A DNA stretch of 64,000 nt. Source: Streptomyces sp. NBC_00083 (GTDB taxonomy: Bacteria; Actinomycetota; Actinomycetes; Streptomycetales; Streptomycetaceae). The notes beneath the pieces are model-generated. The model was given only the letters and a program-made list of their open reading frames with translations, was not told the DNA's origin and did not search any database. The DNA lies in the NCBI RefSeq assembly GCF_026343295.1, contig NZ_JAPELY010000003.1:992001-1056000 (forward strand), in the 5' to 3' direction. The number at the start of each line of letters is the position of its first letter. The stretch's first letter is position 1. Made by a program: the position numbers and the translations under genes. Positions 34,289 to 43,500 of the stretch are shown piece after piece.

Positions 34289-36526
34289 TCAGTGGACGTA
34301 TGCGCTCCGGCCCTCCTCGCTCCGCTCCGCGTGCTCGCTCCGCTCCTCGTGCGGCCGCGCCCGGTCGTGGCCGGGTGTGCGGGCCGCGCGGGTCGGCCAC
34401 CAGATGGCGCGGCCGATCAGCGCGGTGAGCGCGGGCACCAGCACGATGGACAGGACGAACGCGGCGAGCAGGATGCCGAGACCGGTCGCGAAGCCGATCT
34501 GCTGGGTGGACGGCGACGGGGTGACCGCGAGACTGCCGAACGAGGCGGCGAGCACGATGCCGGCCGTCGCGATGGCCGGGGCGGTGTGCCGCACCGCGCG
34601 GGCGACGGCGGCCCTGGCCGGACCCGGGCGGGCCATCTCCTCGCGTATGCGGTCGCTGATGAGGATGTTGTAGTCGGTACCGAGGGCGACGACGAACAGG
34701 AACAGGACCAGCGGCAGGACGAAGTTGACGCCCGGCTTGTCGAGCAGGTGCTGGAAGAAGAGGGCGGAGGCGCCGAGGGTGGCGGCGAAACCGAGCCCCA
34801 CCGAGATCATGAGGACGACCGGGGCGAGCAGGCTGCGCAGCAGAATGAGCAGGATCAGAGCGATGAGCGCCGCCGCGACCGGGAAGACCGTCCGCAGGTC
34901 GTGGTCGACCGCGGTGGAGATGTCCGCGAAGATCGCGGCGGTCCCCCCGACATGCGCGCGCGTCCCCGGGGGAGTGTGGCCGGCGACGGCGGTGCGTACG
35001 GGACCCGAGACCAGATCGCGGGCGGCGGCGCTCTGCGTGTCGGCCGTGAGGTAGACGTCGATGCGGGCCGCCGTGCGGTCGCCGTTGAGGACGGTCGCGC
35101 CGACCTTGCCCACCCCGTCGACCTTCGTCAGCGCCGCGGGCAGCGCGTCGAGCGAACGGGCGGTCAGCGTGCGGCCCGGCTCGGCCGTTACGTACACGGT
35201 GGTCGGATCGGACACCCCGGCCGGCAGGCTGCGCCGGATCTCGGCGGCCGTCGCCGCGGCCGCCGTGTCGTTGTCCCCGGCCGACTGCGAGAAGTCCATG
35301 CGGATGCCGGCGAGCCCGGCCGCGAGCGCCCCGAGCAGCGCCACCGACGCCACGACCATGGTCAACGGCCTGCGCGCGACCAGCTCCCCGACGCGGGCGG
35401 CGAGGCCGGGGCGCGGCTCACGTGTGAGGGAGCGGGAGGGCCAGAACATCTTGCGCCCGGTCACCGCCAGGAGCGCCGGCATCAGCGTGAGGCTCGCGAA
35501 CAGCATGACGAGGACCGACACGGCGATCGCCGGACCCAGGACGCGGAACTGCCCGAAGGTGGCGACACCCAGCGTGGCGAACGCCGCCACGATGGTCAGG
35601 GCCGCCGAGGTGATCGCGGTGCCGACCCGAGCGCTGACATCGGCCGCCACGGCCCGTGCGTGGGCGTCGGGGCGGGCCCGCAACTGCTCCCGGAAGCGGA
35701 ACAGCAGGAAGAGGAAGTAGTCGATGCCGACCCCGAGCAGCACCACACTGATCATGCTCGGAGTGGAGGCGTCGAGCTTGACCCCGGTGAGCATCGCGGT
35801 GCCCGCGACCGCGCCGGTCGCCGCCCCGCTGATGAGGCTGACCGCGATCAGCGGCACGAACGCGGCCAGCACGCTGCGGAACACCAGAACGTTGATCACC
35901 ATGATCAGGAGCACCATGACGGCGCCGACCACCTTGGACGTGGTCTCCTGCGCCTCCTGGGTGTCCGCCTGATCGGCCAGGCCACCGGTGAACCCGGTCC
36001 GCATCCCGTCCTCGGCGAACGCGCCCCTGGCCGTGTCGCGGAAGGCCCGGTACAGGTCGTGCATCCCGGGGTCCATGGAGTTCCCGGTCAGCTGCACGTT
36101 GAGGAGTTCGAACCCGCGGTCGGGCGCCACCATCACCGGCGCGACGCGGGGAGTCTGCGAGTGGTCCTCCGCCAGGAACGACGTCTCGTCGTCCTTGGCC
36201 GGAGGCATCGTCACGCGTCGCGCACTCAGCTCCTTCGCCGTCGAGGCGATGCGCTGCTCATCGGCCCGGCCGAGGGGGCTGCCGTCCTGCCGGGCGACGA
36301 GCACGGTCACCGCGTTGGCGTCCGGCTTCGCCCCGAACTTCTCCTCGGCGACCTTCAGGGCCGCGGCCGAGTCGTACGTCGGGGGAAGGAAGTCGCCGCT
36401 CTGCGTCTGCGTGACGCGGAAGATCAGCATCTGGGCGACGAAGAGAAGCGAGAAACCCACCACCGCCCACAGGGCGACGACCTTCCACGGGTTGCGGGTG
36501 GAGAACTGCGTCAGAGCACGGATCAC
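34289..36526 (-). CDS. MMPL family RND-type transporter
   Basis: This 745-residue membrane protein has the 12-helix RND layout: one helix at the N-terminus (about residues 15-35), a large extracytoplasmic loop, five helices (about 180-370), then the same pattern repeated. Segments such as VVLLGVGIDYFLFLLFRFREQL and VVALGTDYNILISDRIREEM are the helix-4/10 Asp-Tyr proton-relay motifs of actinobacterial MMPL proteins, which export lipids, antibiotics or other hydrophobic compounds. GTG 36526 follows GGAGGA. The divergent two-component system is the likely regulator. The tail is rich in Arg, Glu and Ser. Confidence 0.9.
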   Translation of the reverse strand: MIRALTQFSTRNPWKVVALWAVVGFSLLFVAQMLIFRVTQTQSGDFLPPTYDSAAALKVAEEKFGAKPDANAVTVLVARQDGSPLGRADEQRIASTAKELSARRVTMPPAKDDETSFLAEDHSQTPRVAPVMVAPDRGFELLNVQLTGNSMDPGMHDLYRAFRDTARGAFAEDGMRTGFTGGLADQADTQEAQETTSKVVGAVMVLLIMVINVLVFRSVLAAFVPLIAVSLISGAATGAVAGTAMLTGVKLDASTPSMISVVLLGVGIDYFLFLLFRFREQLRARPDAHARAVAADVSARVGTAITSAALTIVAAFATLGVATFGQFRVLGPAIAVSVLVMLFASLTLMPALLAVTGRKMFWPSRSLTREPRPGLAARVGELVARRPLTMVVASVALLGALAAGLAGIRMDFSQSAGDNDTAAAATAAEIRRSLPAGVSDPTTVYVTAEPGRTLTARSLDALPAALTKVDGVGKVGATVLNGDRTAARIDVYLTADTQSAAARDLVSGPVRTAVAGHTPPGTRAHVGGTAAIFADISTAVDHDLRTVFPVAAALIALILLILLRSLLAPVVLMISVGLGFAATLGASALFFQHLLDKPGVNFVLPLVLFLFVVALGTDYNILISDRIREEMARPGPARAAVARAVRHTAPAIATAGIVLAASFGSLAVTPSPSTQQIGFATGLGILLAAFVLSIVLVPALTALIGRAIWWPTRAARTPGHDRARPHEERSEHAERSEEGRSAYVH

Positions 36527-36625
36527 GGAGTCCTCCGACGACGGGCAGGGTGCGGTGTGTTCGGCATGCACCCAGCTCACCAGCGAGAACGGCCGCAATC
36601 GTCCGAGCGTGGAAGGAGAACGCGT

Positions 36626-36672
36626 CTGGGAGCGGGGGCCGGGACGCGGCCGCTCTGGGACCTGGCTCCCAG
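36626..36672. promoter_or_regulatory. TCTGGGA repeats and dyad in the MMPL/kinase intergenic region
   Basis: CTGGGAGC (36626-36633) and its complement GCTCCCAG (36665-36672) flank another TCTGGGA at 36654-36660. The site lies midway between the divergent MMPL and histidine-kinase genes and could bind the response regulator encoded at 37987. Confidence 0.35.
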
Positions 36673-36736
36673 AGGGAGAACCCGACCGCCCGACGTCGGA
36701 CCGCACCCGCGTGCGATGCGAAACTGAACCCCTGAG

Positions 36737-36760
36737 CAGCCAGCCAGCCAGCCAGCCAGC
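36737..36760 (+). repeat. Six tandem CAGC units upstream of the histidine kinase
   Basis: CAGC is repeated six times without interruption in the leader of the sensor-kinase gene, 46 nt before its start codon. A change in unit number would alter promoter-to-gene spacing. Confidence 0.8.
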
Positions 36761-36805
36761 AGTCAGACAGCCGTGGCGCACCGCCCGGCGGGAGAGGGGA
36801 CACCC

Positions 36806-37987
36806 ATGGTGACGACGCGCCCCGGCCCCGGTGCCACCGGCACCCGGCCGGCCGACGACGCGCTGCCATGGTCGCGCAACGACGCCCTGGTGACGATCGG
36901 GGTCGCCGCCCTCGACCTCATCGGGTTCAGTCTCACCAGCCAGTCCGAGCTGGGACACGTCTCCGTCGGCGGCTGTCTGCTCGTCGTGGCGATCGCGCTG
37001 CCCCTGCTCGCGCGGCGCCGCGCCCCGGTGCCGGCGCTCGCCGCGATCGTCGCCCTCGGCCTCGTCCTGAACCTGACCGTGTCGATCACCCAGCACTTCA
37101 CCGCCGCGGTCGTCGTCGGGCTCTACACCGTCGTACGGTCCTGCCGGCCGGCCGTGGTGACGGCGTCGCTCCTCGGCGTGCTGCTGCTCCTTTCCGACCC
37201 GGCGTCCTGGCCGCGGCCCTCGCTCATGGACGGCCTCAGCAACATCGCCGCCGCGGTGATCGTGGTGGTCGCCGCCGTCGAAGTGGGACGCTGGCAGCGC
37301 GACGCCGAGGCCCGGCGCCGAGGACTCGCCGACCGTGCCGTGGCCGCCGAACGGCGGCGCATCGCACGGGAGTTGCACGACATCGTGGCCCACCACATCA
37401 CCACCATGCAGCTGATGGCGGGCGGCGCCCGCGCCAACCTCGCCCGCGACCCGGAGGTGGCGAGGGAGGCCCTGCTGACCCTGGAGGGCTCCGGACGCAC
37501 CGCCCTGCACGAGATGCGCCAGCTCCTCGACGTCCTGAGGGCGGGCGACGACGTCGAGGACGAGCCGACCCAGCCCCAGCCCGGAGTGGACGACCTGGAG
37601 CGGATCGTCGCCGAGTCCTGCCGCGCCGGACTGCCCACCGCCCTCGCCGTGCGGGGTGAGAAGCGCCCGCTGCCGCCCAGCGTCGGCCTCACCGTGTTCC
37701 GGATCGTTCAGGAGTCCCTGACCAACGCCCGCAAGCACGCCGGCACGGCCCGCGCCGAGGTGCGGCTCACCTACGAGCCGCGCGCGGTGTCGGTGGAGGT
37801 GTCGGACGACGGCACCGGCGCCGGACCCGCGCGGACCGGCGGCGGCACGGGCTCCGGCTACGGCCTGATGGGCATGCGGGAGCGCGCGGTGCTGCATGGC
37901 GGCACCTTGGAGGCCGGGCCCCTGGACGGGGCGGGATTCCGGGTGGCGGCCACCCTCCCGCTGGCCGTGGGACAGGGAGCGCTGTGA
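36806..37987 (+). CDS. NarL/DesK-type sensor histidine kinase
   Basis: This 393-residue protein has about five hydrophobic N-terminal helices (residues 20-150) and a HisKA_3 core with the phosphorylated His in ELHDIVAHHI (about residue 192). A GHKL ATPase domain follows, with the N-box ESLTNARKHAG and the G-boxes SDDGTG and GYGLMGMRER. Kinases of this group sense envelope or membrane signals. ATG 36806 follows GGAGAGGGGA. It overlaps the response-regulator gene and is divergent from the MMPL transporter, so it probably controls that transporter. Confidence 0.9.
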   Translation: MVTTRPGPGATGTRPADDALPWSRNDALVTIGVAALDLIGFSLTSQSELGHVSVGGCLLVVAIALPLLARRRAPVPALAAIVALGLVLNLTVSITQHFTAAVVVGLYTVVRSCRPAVVTASLLGVLLLLSDPASWPRPSLMDGLSNIAAAVIVVVAAVEVGRWQRDAEARRRGLADRAVAAERRRIARELHDIVAHHITTMQLMAGGARANLARDPEVAREALLTLEGSGRTALHEMRQLLDVLRAGDDVEDEPTQPQPGVDDLERIVAESCRAGLPTALAVRGEKRPLPPSVGLTVFRIVQESLTNARKHAGTARAEVRLTYEPRAVSVEVSDDGTGAGPARTGGGTGSGYGLMGMRERAVLHGGTLEAGPLDGAGFRVAATLPLAVGQGAL

Positions 37988-38679
37988 TGGACGGAACGGA
38001 CACCGGACGGGCCGTCACGGTCCTCATCGTGGACGACCAGCCCCTGGTACGGCGCGGGCTCGCCCTGATCCTCGCCCCGGAACCCGACCTCGACGTGGTG
38101 GGCGAGGCCGGCGACGGCGAGGAGGCCGTGGCCCTCGCCCACCGGCTGCGCCCCGACGTCGTCGTGATGGACATCCGCATGCCCGTCCTGGACGGCGTCG
38201 CCGCCACCGCCAGACTCGCCCAGGAGCTTCCCGGCTGCCGGGTCCTGGCACTCAGCACCTTCGACATGGACGAGTACGTGGTGGCGGCGCTGCGCGCGGG
38301 CGCCTGCGGGTTCCTGCCGAAGGACGTGTCGCCCGAGGACCTCGTGGCCGCGGTCCGCGTGGTGCACAGCGGTGAGGCGGCCGTCGCCCCCCGCCTCCTG
38401 ACCCGTCTGATCTCCACCTTCGTCAGGGCCCCGTTCCGCCCGGACCTGCCCAGCACCCACCCCGCCGACCTCACGCCGCGGGAGGCGGAGGTGTGGCGGC
38501 TGATCGCGACCGGCCGCGACAACACGGAGATCGCGGAGGTCATGGGCGTCAGCGGGTCGACGGTGAAGAACCACATCACCAGCCTGTTCGGCAAGCTCAA
38601 GGTGCGCGACCGGGCCCAGGCGGTGATCGCGGCGTACGAGGCCGGTGCGGTCGAGGTCGGTCTCGGCCGCGACGCGTGA
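37987..38679 (+). CDS. LuxR/NarL-family response regulator
   Basis: This 230-residue protein has a receiver domain (about residues 10-125; acidic DD in LIVDDQ, phospho-acceptor Asp in VVMDIRMP, the Lys of LPKD) and a C-terminal LuxR-type HTH (about 160-220; LTPREAEVWRLIATGRDNTEIAEVMGVSGSTVKNHI). It is the cognate partner of the preceding kinase. The ATG at 37987 overlaps the kinase stop by one base; GTG 37984 gives a four-base overlap, and both imply translational coupling. Confidence 0.92.
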   Translation: MDGTDTGRAVTVLIVDDQPLVRRGLALILAPEPDLDVVGEAGDGEEAVALAHRLRPDVVVMDIRMPVLDGVAATARLAQELPGCRVLALSTFDMDEYVVAALRAGACGFLPKDVSPEDLVAAVRVVHSGEAAVAPRLLTRLISTFVRAPFRPDLPSTHPADLTPREAEVWRLIATGRDNTEIAEVMGVSGSTVKNHITSLFGKLKVRDRAQAVIAAYEAGAVEVGLGRDA

Positions 38680-38719
38680 GAGCCCGCGCGGACCTCACGC
38701 TCCCGCACCCGGCATCGGA

Positions 38720-40084
38720 TCAGGCCGCCCGGCCGGCCCGCTCGCGGTGCGCCCGGATGAGTTCGGCGTACCGGTGCCCGCTGCCCTTGATGGTGCGGGC
38801 CTGCGTGGCGTAGTCGACGTGGACGAGACCGAAGCGCTTGTCGTAGCCGTACGCCCACTCGAAGTTGTCGAGCAGGGACCACGCGAAGTAGCCGGCGAGC
38901 GGGGCGCCCTTGCGGGCGGCGGAGGCGCAGGCGGCGAGGTGGCGCTCCAGATAGTCCTGCCGCTCGGGGTCCTCGATGCCCCCGTCGGCGCGGACCGTGT
39001 CGGGGTAGGCGGAGCCGTTCTCGGTGACGTAGATCTTCCGGGCGCCGTAGTCGTCGGTGAGGCGGAGCAGCAGGCTTTCGATGCCGTCGGCGTCGATCTC
39101 CCAGTCCATGCCCGTGCGCGGCACGCCGTCGCGGCGCACGGAACGGACGTACGGGGCGGGGCCTTCGGGGTCCGCGGTGACGTACGCCGGGAAGTAGTAG
39201 TTGAGCCCGAGCCAGTCCAGCGGGGCGGCCATCGTCGTCAAGTCGCCCGGCCGCTCGGGGAGTTCGACGCCGTACACCTCGCGCATGTCGGCGGGGAAGC
39301 CGCGGCCGTGGACGGGGTCGAGCCACCAGCGGTTGGTGTGGCCGTCCATCCGCCGGGCGGCGGCCACGTCCTTGGGCCGGTCGGTCGCCGCGTGCACGGG
39401 GGAGAGGTTGTTGACGATGCCGATCTGGGCGCCCGGGGCCGCGGCGCGGACGGCCTGGACCGCGAGGCCGTGGGCGAGGAGCAGGTGGTAGGAGGAGCGG
39501 ACCGCCGCCGTCAGGTCGGTGAGACCCGGCGCCATCCGGCCCTCCAGGTGGCCGATCCAGGCCGAGCAGAGCGGTTCGTTGAGAGTGGCCCAGTGGGAGA
39601 CCCGGTCGCCGAGGCGCTCGGCCACGGCCGAGGCGTACGCGGCGAAGTGCTCGGCCGTCGCGCGCTCGGGCCAGCCCCCGCGGTCCTGGAGGGTCTGCGG
39701 CAGGTCCCAGTGGTACAGCGTCGCGGAGGGGGTGATGCCCGCGGCGAGCAGTCCGTCGATCAGCCGGTCGTAGAAGTCGAGGCCCTTCGGGTTGACGGAC
39801 CCGTCGCCACCGGGCACGACGCGGGGCCACGCGATCGACAACCGGTAGGCGTCCACGCCCAGTTGGCGCATCAGATCGATGTCCTGCGGCCAGCGGTGGT
39901 AGTGGTCGCAGGCGATGTCTCCGTGGTCGTCGTTGTCGATCTTCCCCGGGGTGTGGGAGAAGGTGTCCCAGATGGACGGCGTGCGGCCGTCCTCGTCGAC
40001 GGCCCCCTCGATCTGGTACGCCGAGGTGGCCGTGCCCCACAGGAAGTCGTGCGGAAGAGCGGCGAAGTCGATCGGTGCGGACAC
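38720..40084 (-). CDS. bglC: GH1 beta-glucosidase
   Basis: This 454-residue intracellular enzyme belongs to glycoside hydrolase family 1. It begins with the family signature HDFLWGTATSAYQIEGAVDEDGRTPSIWD. The acid/base Glu170 lies in TLNEPLC and the nucleophile Glu355 in YVTENGS; WSLLDNFEWAYGYDKRFG is the aglycone-site region. GTG 40084 is preferred because AAAGGGA lies 5 nt upstream; ATG 40099 is an alternative. It is the last gene of a solute-binding-protein/permease operon, an order matching the cellobiose locus cebEFG-bglC, so it probably hydrolyses imported cello- or gluco-oligosaccharides. The symbol is by analogy. Confidence 0.9.
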   Translation of the reverse strand: MSAPIDFAALPHDFLWGTATSAYQIEGAVDEDGRTPSIWDTFSHTPGKIDNDDHGDIACDHYHRWPQDIDLMRQLGVDAYRLSIAWPRVVPGGDGSVNPKGLDFYDRLIDGLLAAGITPSATLYHWDLPQTLQDRGGWPERATAEHFAAYASAVAERLGDRVSHWATLNEPLCSAWIGHLEGRMAPGLTDLTAAVRSSYHLLLAHGLAVQAVRAAAPGAQIGIVNNLSPVHAATDRPKDVAAARRMDGHTNRWWLDPVHGRGFPADMREVYGVELPERPGDLTTMAAPLDWLGLNYYFPAYVTADPEGPAPYVRSVRRDGVPRTGMDWEIDADGIESLLLRLTDDYGARKIYVTENGSAYPDTVRADGGIEDPERQDYLERHLAACASAARKGAPLAGYFAWSLLDNFEWAYGYDKRFGLVHVDYATQARTIKGSGHRYAELIRAHRERAGRAA

Positions 40085-40116
40085 GGAAGTCCCTTTCATC
40101 GTACGGGAGTTGACGG

Positions 40117-41010
40117 TCACTTGACGGCGCCCGCCGTGAGACCGGTGACGAGGTAGCGCTGGAGCAGCAGGAAGCCCGCGACCACGGGGACACTGACGAC
40201 GAGCGACGCGGCCATGATCTGGTTCCAGTACACGTCGTTGAGGGTGGAGTAGCCCTGCAGCCCCACCGCGAGGGTGCGGGTGGCGTCGTTGGTCATGACG
40301 GACGCGAAGAGCACCTCGCCCCAGGCGGTCATGAAGGCGTAGACGGCGACGGCGACGATGCCGGGGATCGCGGCCGGCACCACCACCCGGAACAGTGCGC
40401 CGAGCGGCCCGCAGCCGTCCACGAGCGCCGCCTCGTCCAGATCGCGCGGCACCGAGTCGAAGTAGCCGATCAGCATCCAGATGGAGAACGGCAGCGAGAA
40501 GGTGAGGTACGTCAGGATCAGCCCGCCGCGCGAGCCGAACAGGGCGATGCCGGTGGCGTTCCCGATGTTGACGTACAGCAGGAACAGCGGCAGCAGGAAC
40601 AGGATGCCCGGGAACATCTGCGTGGACAGCACGGTGATCGTGAAGACCCGCTTGCCGCGGAAGGAGTAGCGGCTGACCGCGTATGCCGCGAAGACCGCGA
40701 TGGCCACCGAGCAGACCGTGGCGGTACCCGCGACGACCAGCGAGTTCATGAAGTACTTCGCGAGCGGCACCGTCGACCAGATGTCGATGTAGGGGCGGAT
40801 CGTGAGCCCGCTCGGCAGCCAGCGGAACTTGCCCGACACGTCCTGGAGCGGCTTGAGCGAGCTGGACACCATGACGTACACGGGCAGCAGCACGAAGCCG
40901 GTGAGCACGGTGAGGAAGATGCGCCGCGACCACAGGAACGACCGCGGCGGGGCCATCGGCGACGGGGGAGTGCGGTGCTGCGGCCGGGGCGCCGCGACGG
41001 TGCTAGGCAT
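40117..41010 (-). CDS. Sugar ABC transporter permease (MalG/CebG type)
   Basis: This 297-residue membrane protein has about six helices. The EAA-type loop that contacts the ATPase is DLDEAALVDGCGPLGALFRVVVP (about residues 185-210). It forms the channel together with the preceding MalF-type permease, which it overlaps by 8 nt. No ATP-binding subunit is encoded here; streptomycetes usually share MsiK, encoded elsewhere, among such importers. The terminal GAVK is typical of this group. Confidence 0.92.
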   Translation of the reverse strand: MPSTVAAPRPQHRTPPSPMAPPRSFLWSRRIFLTVLTGFVLLPVYVMVSSSLKPLQDVSGKFRWLPSGLTIRPYIDIWSTVPLAKYFMNSLVVAGTATVCSVAIAVFAAYAVSRYSFRGKRVFTITVLSTQMFPGILFLLPLFLLYVNIGNATGIALFGSRGGLILTYLTFSLPFSIWMLIGYFDSVPRDLDEAALVDGCGPLGALFRVVVPAAIPGIVAVAVYAFMTAWGEVLFASVMTNDATRTLAVGLQGYSTLNDVYWNQIMAASLVVSVPVVAGFLLLQRYLVTGLTAGAVK

Positions 41011-41995
41011 CGGCCGTCTTCCTTCCTCGGGAGGTCACCAGGAGATAGGCGCCCGTCACGACCAGCAGGAAGAGCAGCAGCAGGACGCTCATGGCGGAGC
41101 CGGTGCCGAAGTTCCAGGTGACGAACGACGCCTGGTAGATGTGGATGGAGATGAGGTCGGCGGCCTCCGGAGCCGACTTGCCGAACAGGACGTACGGCGT
41201 GTTGAAGTCGTTGAACGTCCACAGGAAGAGCACCAGGACGAGCACCTGGTTGACCGGGCGGAGCGACGGCAGGGTGATGCGGCGGATCTGCTGCCACAGG
41301 CCCGCCCCGTCCAGGGCGGCGGCCTCGTACAGCTCGCGCGGGATGTTCTGGAGCCCGGCCATCACGATGAGGAAGGCGAACGGCCAGCCCTTCCACACCG
41401 ACACGACGAGCAGGGCGTAGAAGCTGTTGTCGCCGAGGAGCCAGAACGACGGCTTGTCGGTGAGGTGCAGCTGGTCGTGCAGGACGTGGTTCACCAGGCC
41501 GTTGTCGTGCTGGAACATGAACGCCCAGGTGATGACGGCCGCGTACACCGGCAGCGCGTACGGCACGAGGAAGATCGCCCGCAGCAGGCCCCGGCCGCGG
41601 AAGGTGTCCTGCATGTAGACGGCGGCCGACGTGCCGATCAGCCAGCACAGGCCGACGGAGAGCAGGGTGAAGGCCACGGTGACGAGGAAGGAGTGCAGCA
41701 GGGCCTCGCCGACCGGTCCGTCGAAGTCCACCGACAGCTTGTAGTTGCCGAGGCCGGACCAGGGGGCGGTGCCCCAGTCGCGGATGTAGAACTGGGTGAG
41801 CTCCTTGAAGCTCATGGCGATGCCGATGACCATCGGCACCAGGTGGACGAGGAGTTCGAGGAGCAGGGCGGGCAGCAGGAGCAGATACGGCAGTCCGATG
41901 CGCCGGATCCGCCCGGGGCGGCGCGGGCCGCGCGTCGCCCCGGGGGAGTCCTCGGGCGCCGTGCGGGGGCCGGCTTCGGGGGCTGTGGTCGTCAT
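41003..41995 (-). CDS. Sugar ABC transporter permease (MalF/CebF type)
   Basis: This 330-residue permease has a Pro/Arg-rich cytoplasmic N-terminus and about six helices. Its EAA loop is ELYEAAALDGAGLWQQIRRITLP (about residues 220-245). It pairs with the MalG-type permease to import oligosaccharides delivered by the lipoprotein encoded just upstream. The start at 41995 lies 14 nt after the stop of the binding-protein gene, so translation is probably coupled. Confidence 0.9.
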   Translation of the reverse strand: MTTTAPEAGPRTAPEDSPGATRGPRRPGRIRRIGLPYLLLLPALLLELLVHLVPMVIGIAMSFKELTQFYIRDWGTAPWSGLGNYKLSVDFDGPVGEALLHSFLVTVAFTLLSVGLCWLIGTSAAVYMQDTFRGRGLLRAIFLVPYALPVYAAVITWAFMFQHDNGLVNHVLHDQLHLTDKPSFWLLGDNSFYALLVVSVWKGWPFAFLIVMAGLQNIPRELYEAAALDGAGLWQQIRRITLPSLRPVNQVLVLVLFLWTFNDFNTPYVLFGKSAPEAADLISIHIYQASFVTWNFGTGSAMSVLLLLFLLVVTGAYLLVTSRGRKTADA

Positions 41996-42009
41996 GACGG
42001 TGTCCGGGC

Positions 42010-43326
42010 TCACTTCGCGGGCATCTGCTGCTCGGCCTTCCGCAGCCGGGCCTTCACCGAGTCGGTGGTCACCGCGCGGCCGGCCGCCGCGTCGGCGAAC
42101 AGGTCCTTGACCGCCGTGCCGACGGCCGTCTCGAACTGCGACTCGTCCGGCACCTGGGGCAGCGCCTGCGCGCTGGAGGCGAGGGTCTGGCGGAGCACCG
42201 CCGTGGCCTGGGAGTTGAACGCCGGGTCCGACTGGGCGGCCTTGACCGGAGGGATGGAGCCGTAGGCGGTGTTGAGGATCTTCTGCTCGGCGTCGCTCGT
42301 CATGAACTTCACGAACTGGGCGGCGCCGTCGAGGTTGTGGGTGCTCTTGAAGACCGCCATGTTGATGCCGGCCACCATGGAGTTGGTCTGCGCACCGGCC
42401 CCGGGCGCGCCGGACTGCACGGGTGCGGCGGTCACGCCCCACTCGGAGTCCTTCATGCCGAGCGACTTGAAGGTGGCCGACGCGGTCTGCCACAGCACCA
42501 TCGCCGTCTTGCCCTTCGCGAAGTCGCTCAGGGACTGGTTCTGGGCGTACTCGGCGTTGCTGTCGCTGACGATCTTGTCCTTGGCCATCAGGTCGACGTA
42601 CTGCTTGACCGCGGCGACCGCGCCGTCGCTGGTGAAGCTCGGCTTGCCGTCCGCGGTGAAGAAGTCCGCGCCGTGCTGCTTGGCGAGGACGAAGACCTGG
42701 TGGATGTTGTTGGACAGGTTCGACCCCTCGGCGCCGAGGCCGTTCTTGCCCTTCGCCTCGATCTTCTTCCCGTCGGCGACGAGTTCGTCCCAGGTGGTGG
42801 GGGGCTTGGCTATGCCGGCATCGGCGAGGGCCTGCTTGTTGTAGTACAGCGCGTACGACATCGAGTACAGGGGTACGGCGGCCGGGTCCTTGCCCTGGGC
42901 GCCGGTGGAGCCGAGGGCGGAGTCGACGAAGCGGTCCTTGCCGCCGATCTTGGCGAAGTTGGCCGCGTCCCAGGGGAGCAGGGCGCCGGTCGCCTGGAGC
43001 GAGGCGCTCCACGTGTTGCCGATGTTCAGGACGTCGGGGCCCTGGCCGGAGGTGGTCGCGGTCAGGATCCGGTTCAGCAGATCCGACCAGGGCACGACCT
43101 CCAGCTTCACCTTGATGCCGGTCTGCTTCTCGAACTTGTCGAGCTCGGGCCGCAGGACCTTCTCGTCGACGGAGATGCTGGCGCCCTGGTTGGAGGCCCA
43201 GTAAGTGAGCGTCTTGGGCGAGTCGTTGGACCCGCCGCCGGTGGACGATCCGCCGCCGCAGGCCGTGGCCGCGAGGGCGAGAGAGAGGGTGGCGGCGCCT
43301 ACGGCCGCGGCTCTGATGGTGCGCAT
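42010..43326 (-). CDS. Sugar ABC transporter solute-binding lipoprotein (CebE-like)
   Basis: This 438-residue protein has a lipoprotein signal peptide ending in the lipobox LAATAC, so Cys23 is expected to be lipidated and the protein anchored outside the membrane. The mature part is a family 1 extracellular solute-binding protein: TLTYWASNQ at the start, GQGPDVLNIGNTWSA and YSMSYALYYNKQALADAGI in the first lobe. It is the first gene of the operon. About 60 nt upstream lies an AT-rich patch (43384-43406) with CTTAA-T-TTAAG and a further TTAAG, a candidate promoter/operator. The sugar is probably a beta-glucoside, judging from the linked GH1 gene. Confidence 0.9.
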   Translation of the reverse strand: MRTIRAAAVGAATLSLALAATACGGGSSTGGGSNDSPKTLTYWASNQGASISVDEKVLRPELDKFEKQTGIKVKLEVVPWSDLLNRILTATTSGQGPDVLNIGNTWSASLQATGALLPWDAANFAKIGGKDRFVDSALGSTGAQGKDPAAVPLYSMSYALYYNKQALADAGIAKPPTTWDELVADGKKIEAKGKNGLGAEGSNLSNNIHQVFVLAKQHGADFFTADGKPSFTSDGAVAAVKQYVDLMAKDKIVSDSNAEYAQNQSLSDFAKGKTAMVLWQTASATFKSLGMKDSEWGVTAAPVQSGAPGAGAQTNSMVAGINMAVFKSTHNLDGAAQFVKFMTSDAEQKILNTAYGSIPPVKAAQSDPAFNSQATAVLRQTLASSAQALPQVPDESQFETAVGTAVKDLFADAAAGRAVTTDSVKARLRKAEQQMPAK

Positions 43327-43383
43327 GGCCTGGTGGTCCCTTTCCGGGAGTCGAGAGTGGGGGTGCCTGCGAGGGGGACAGGG

Positions 43384-43406
43384 CTTAATTTAAGACGTGA
43401 GTTAAG
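43384..43406. promoter_or_regulatory. AT-rich dyad upstream of the ABC operon
   Basis: CTTAA-T-TTAAG occupies 43384-43394 and TTAAG recurs at 43402-43406, standing out from the surrounding GC-rich sequence. It may be the operator of the ABC operon. It does not resemble the GAGCGCTC sites found near the LacI gene. Confidence 0.4.
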
Positions 43407-43500
43407 CGGCGTCGTGAGTGGGGCGTCAAGGGGTAATGCAGGGTGTCTCATCCAACGAACTCACGCCGTGCCGCGGCGAGATGCCCGCCCGGGGCAGGCT

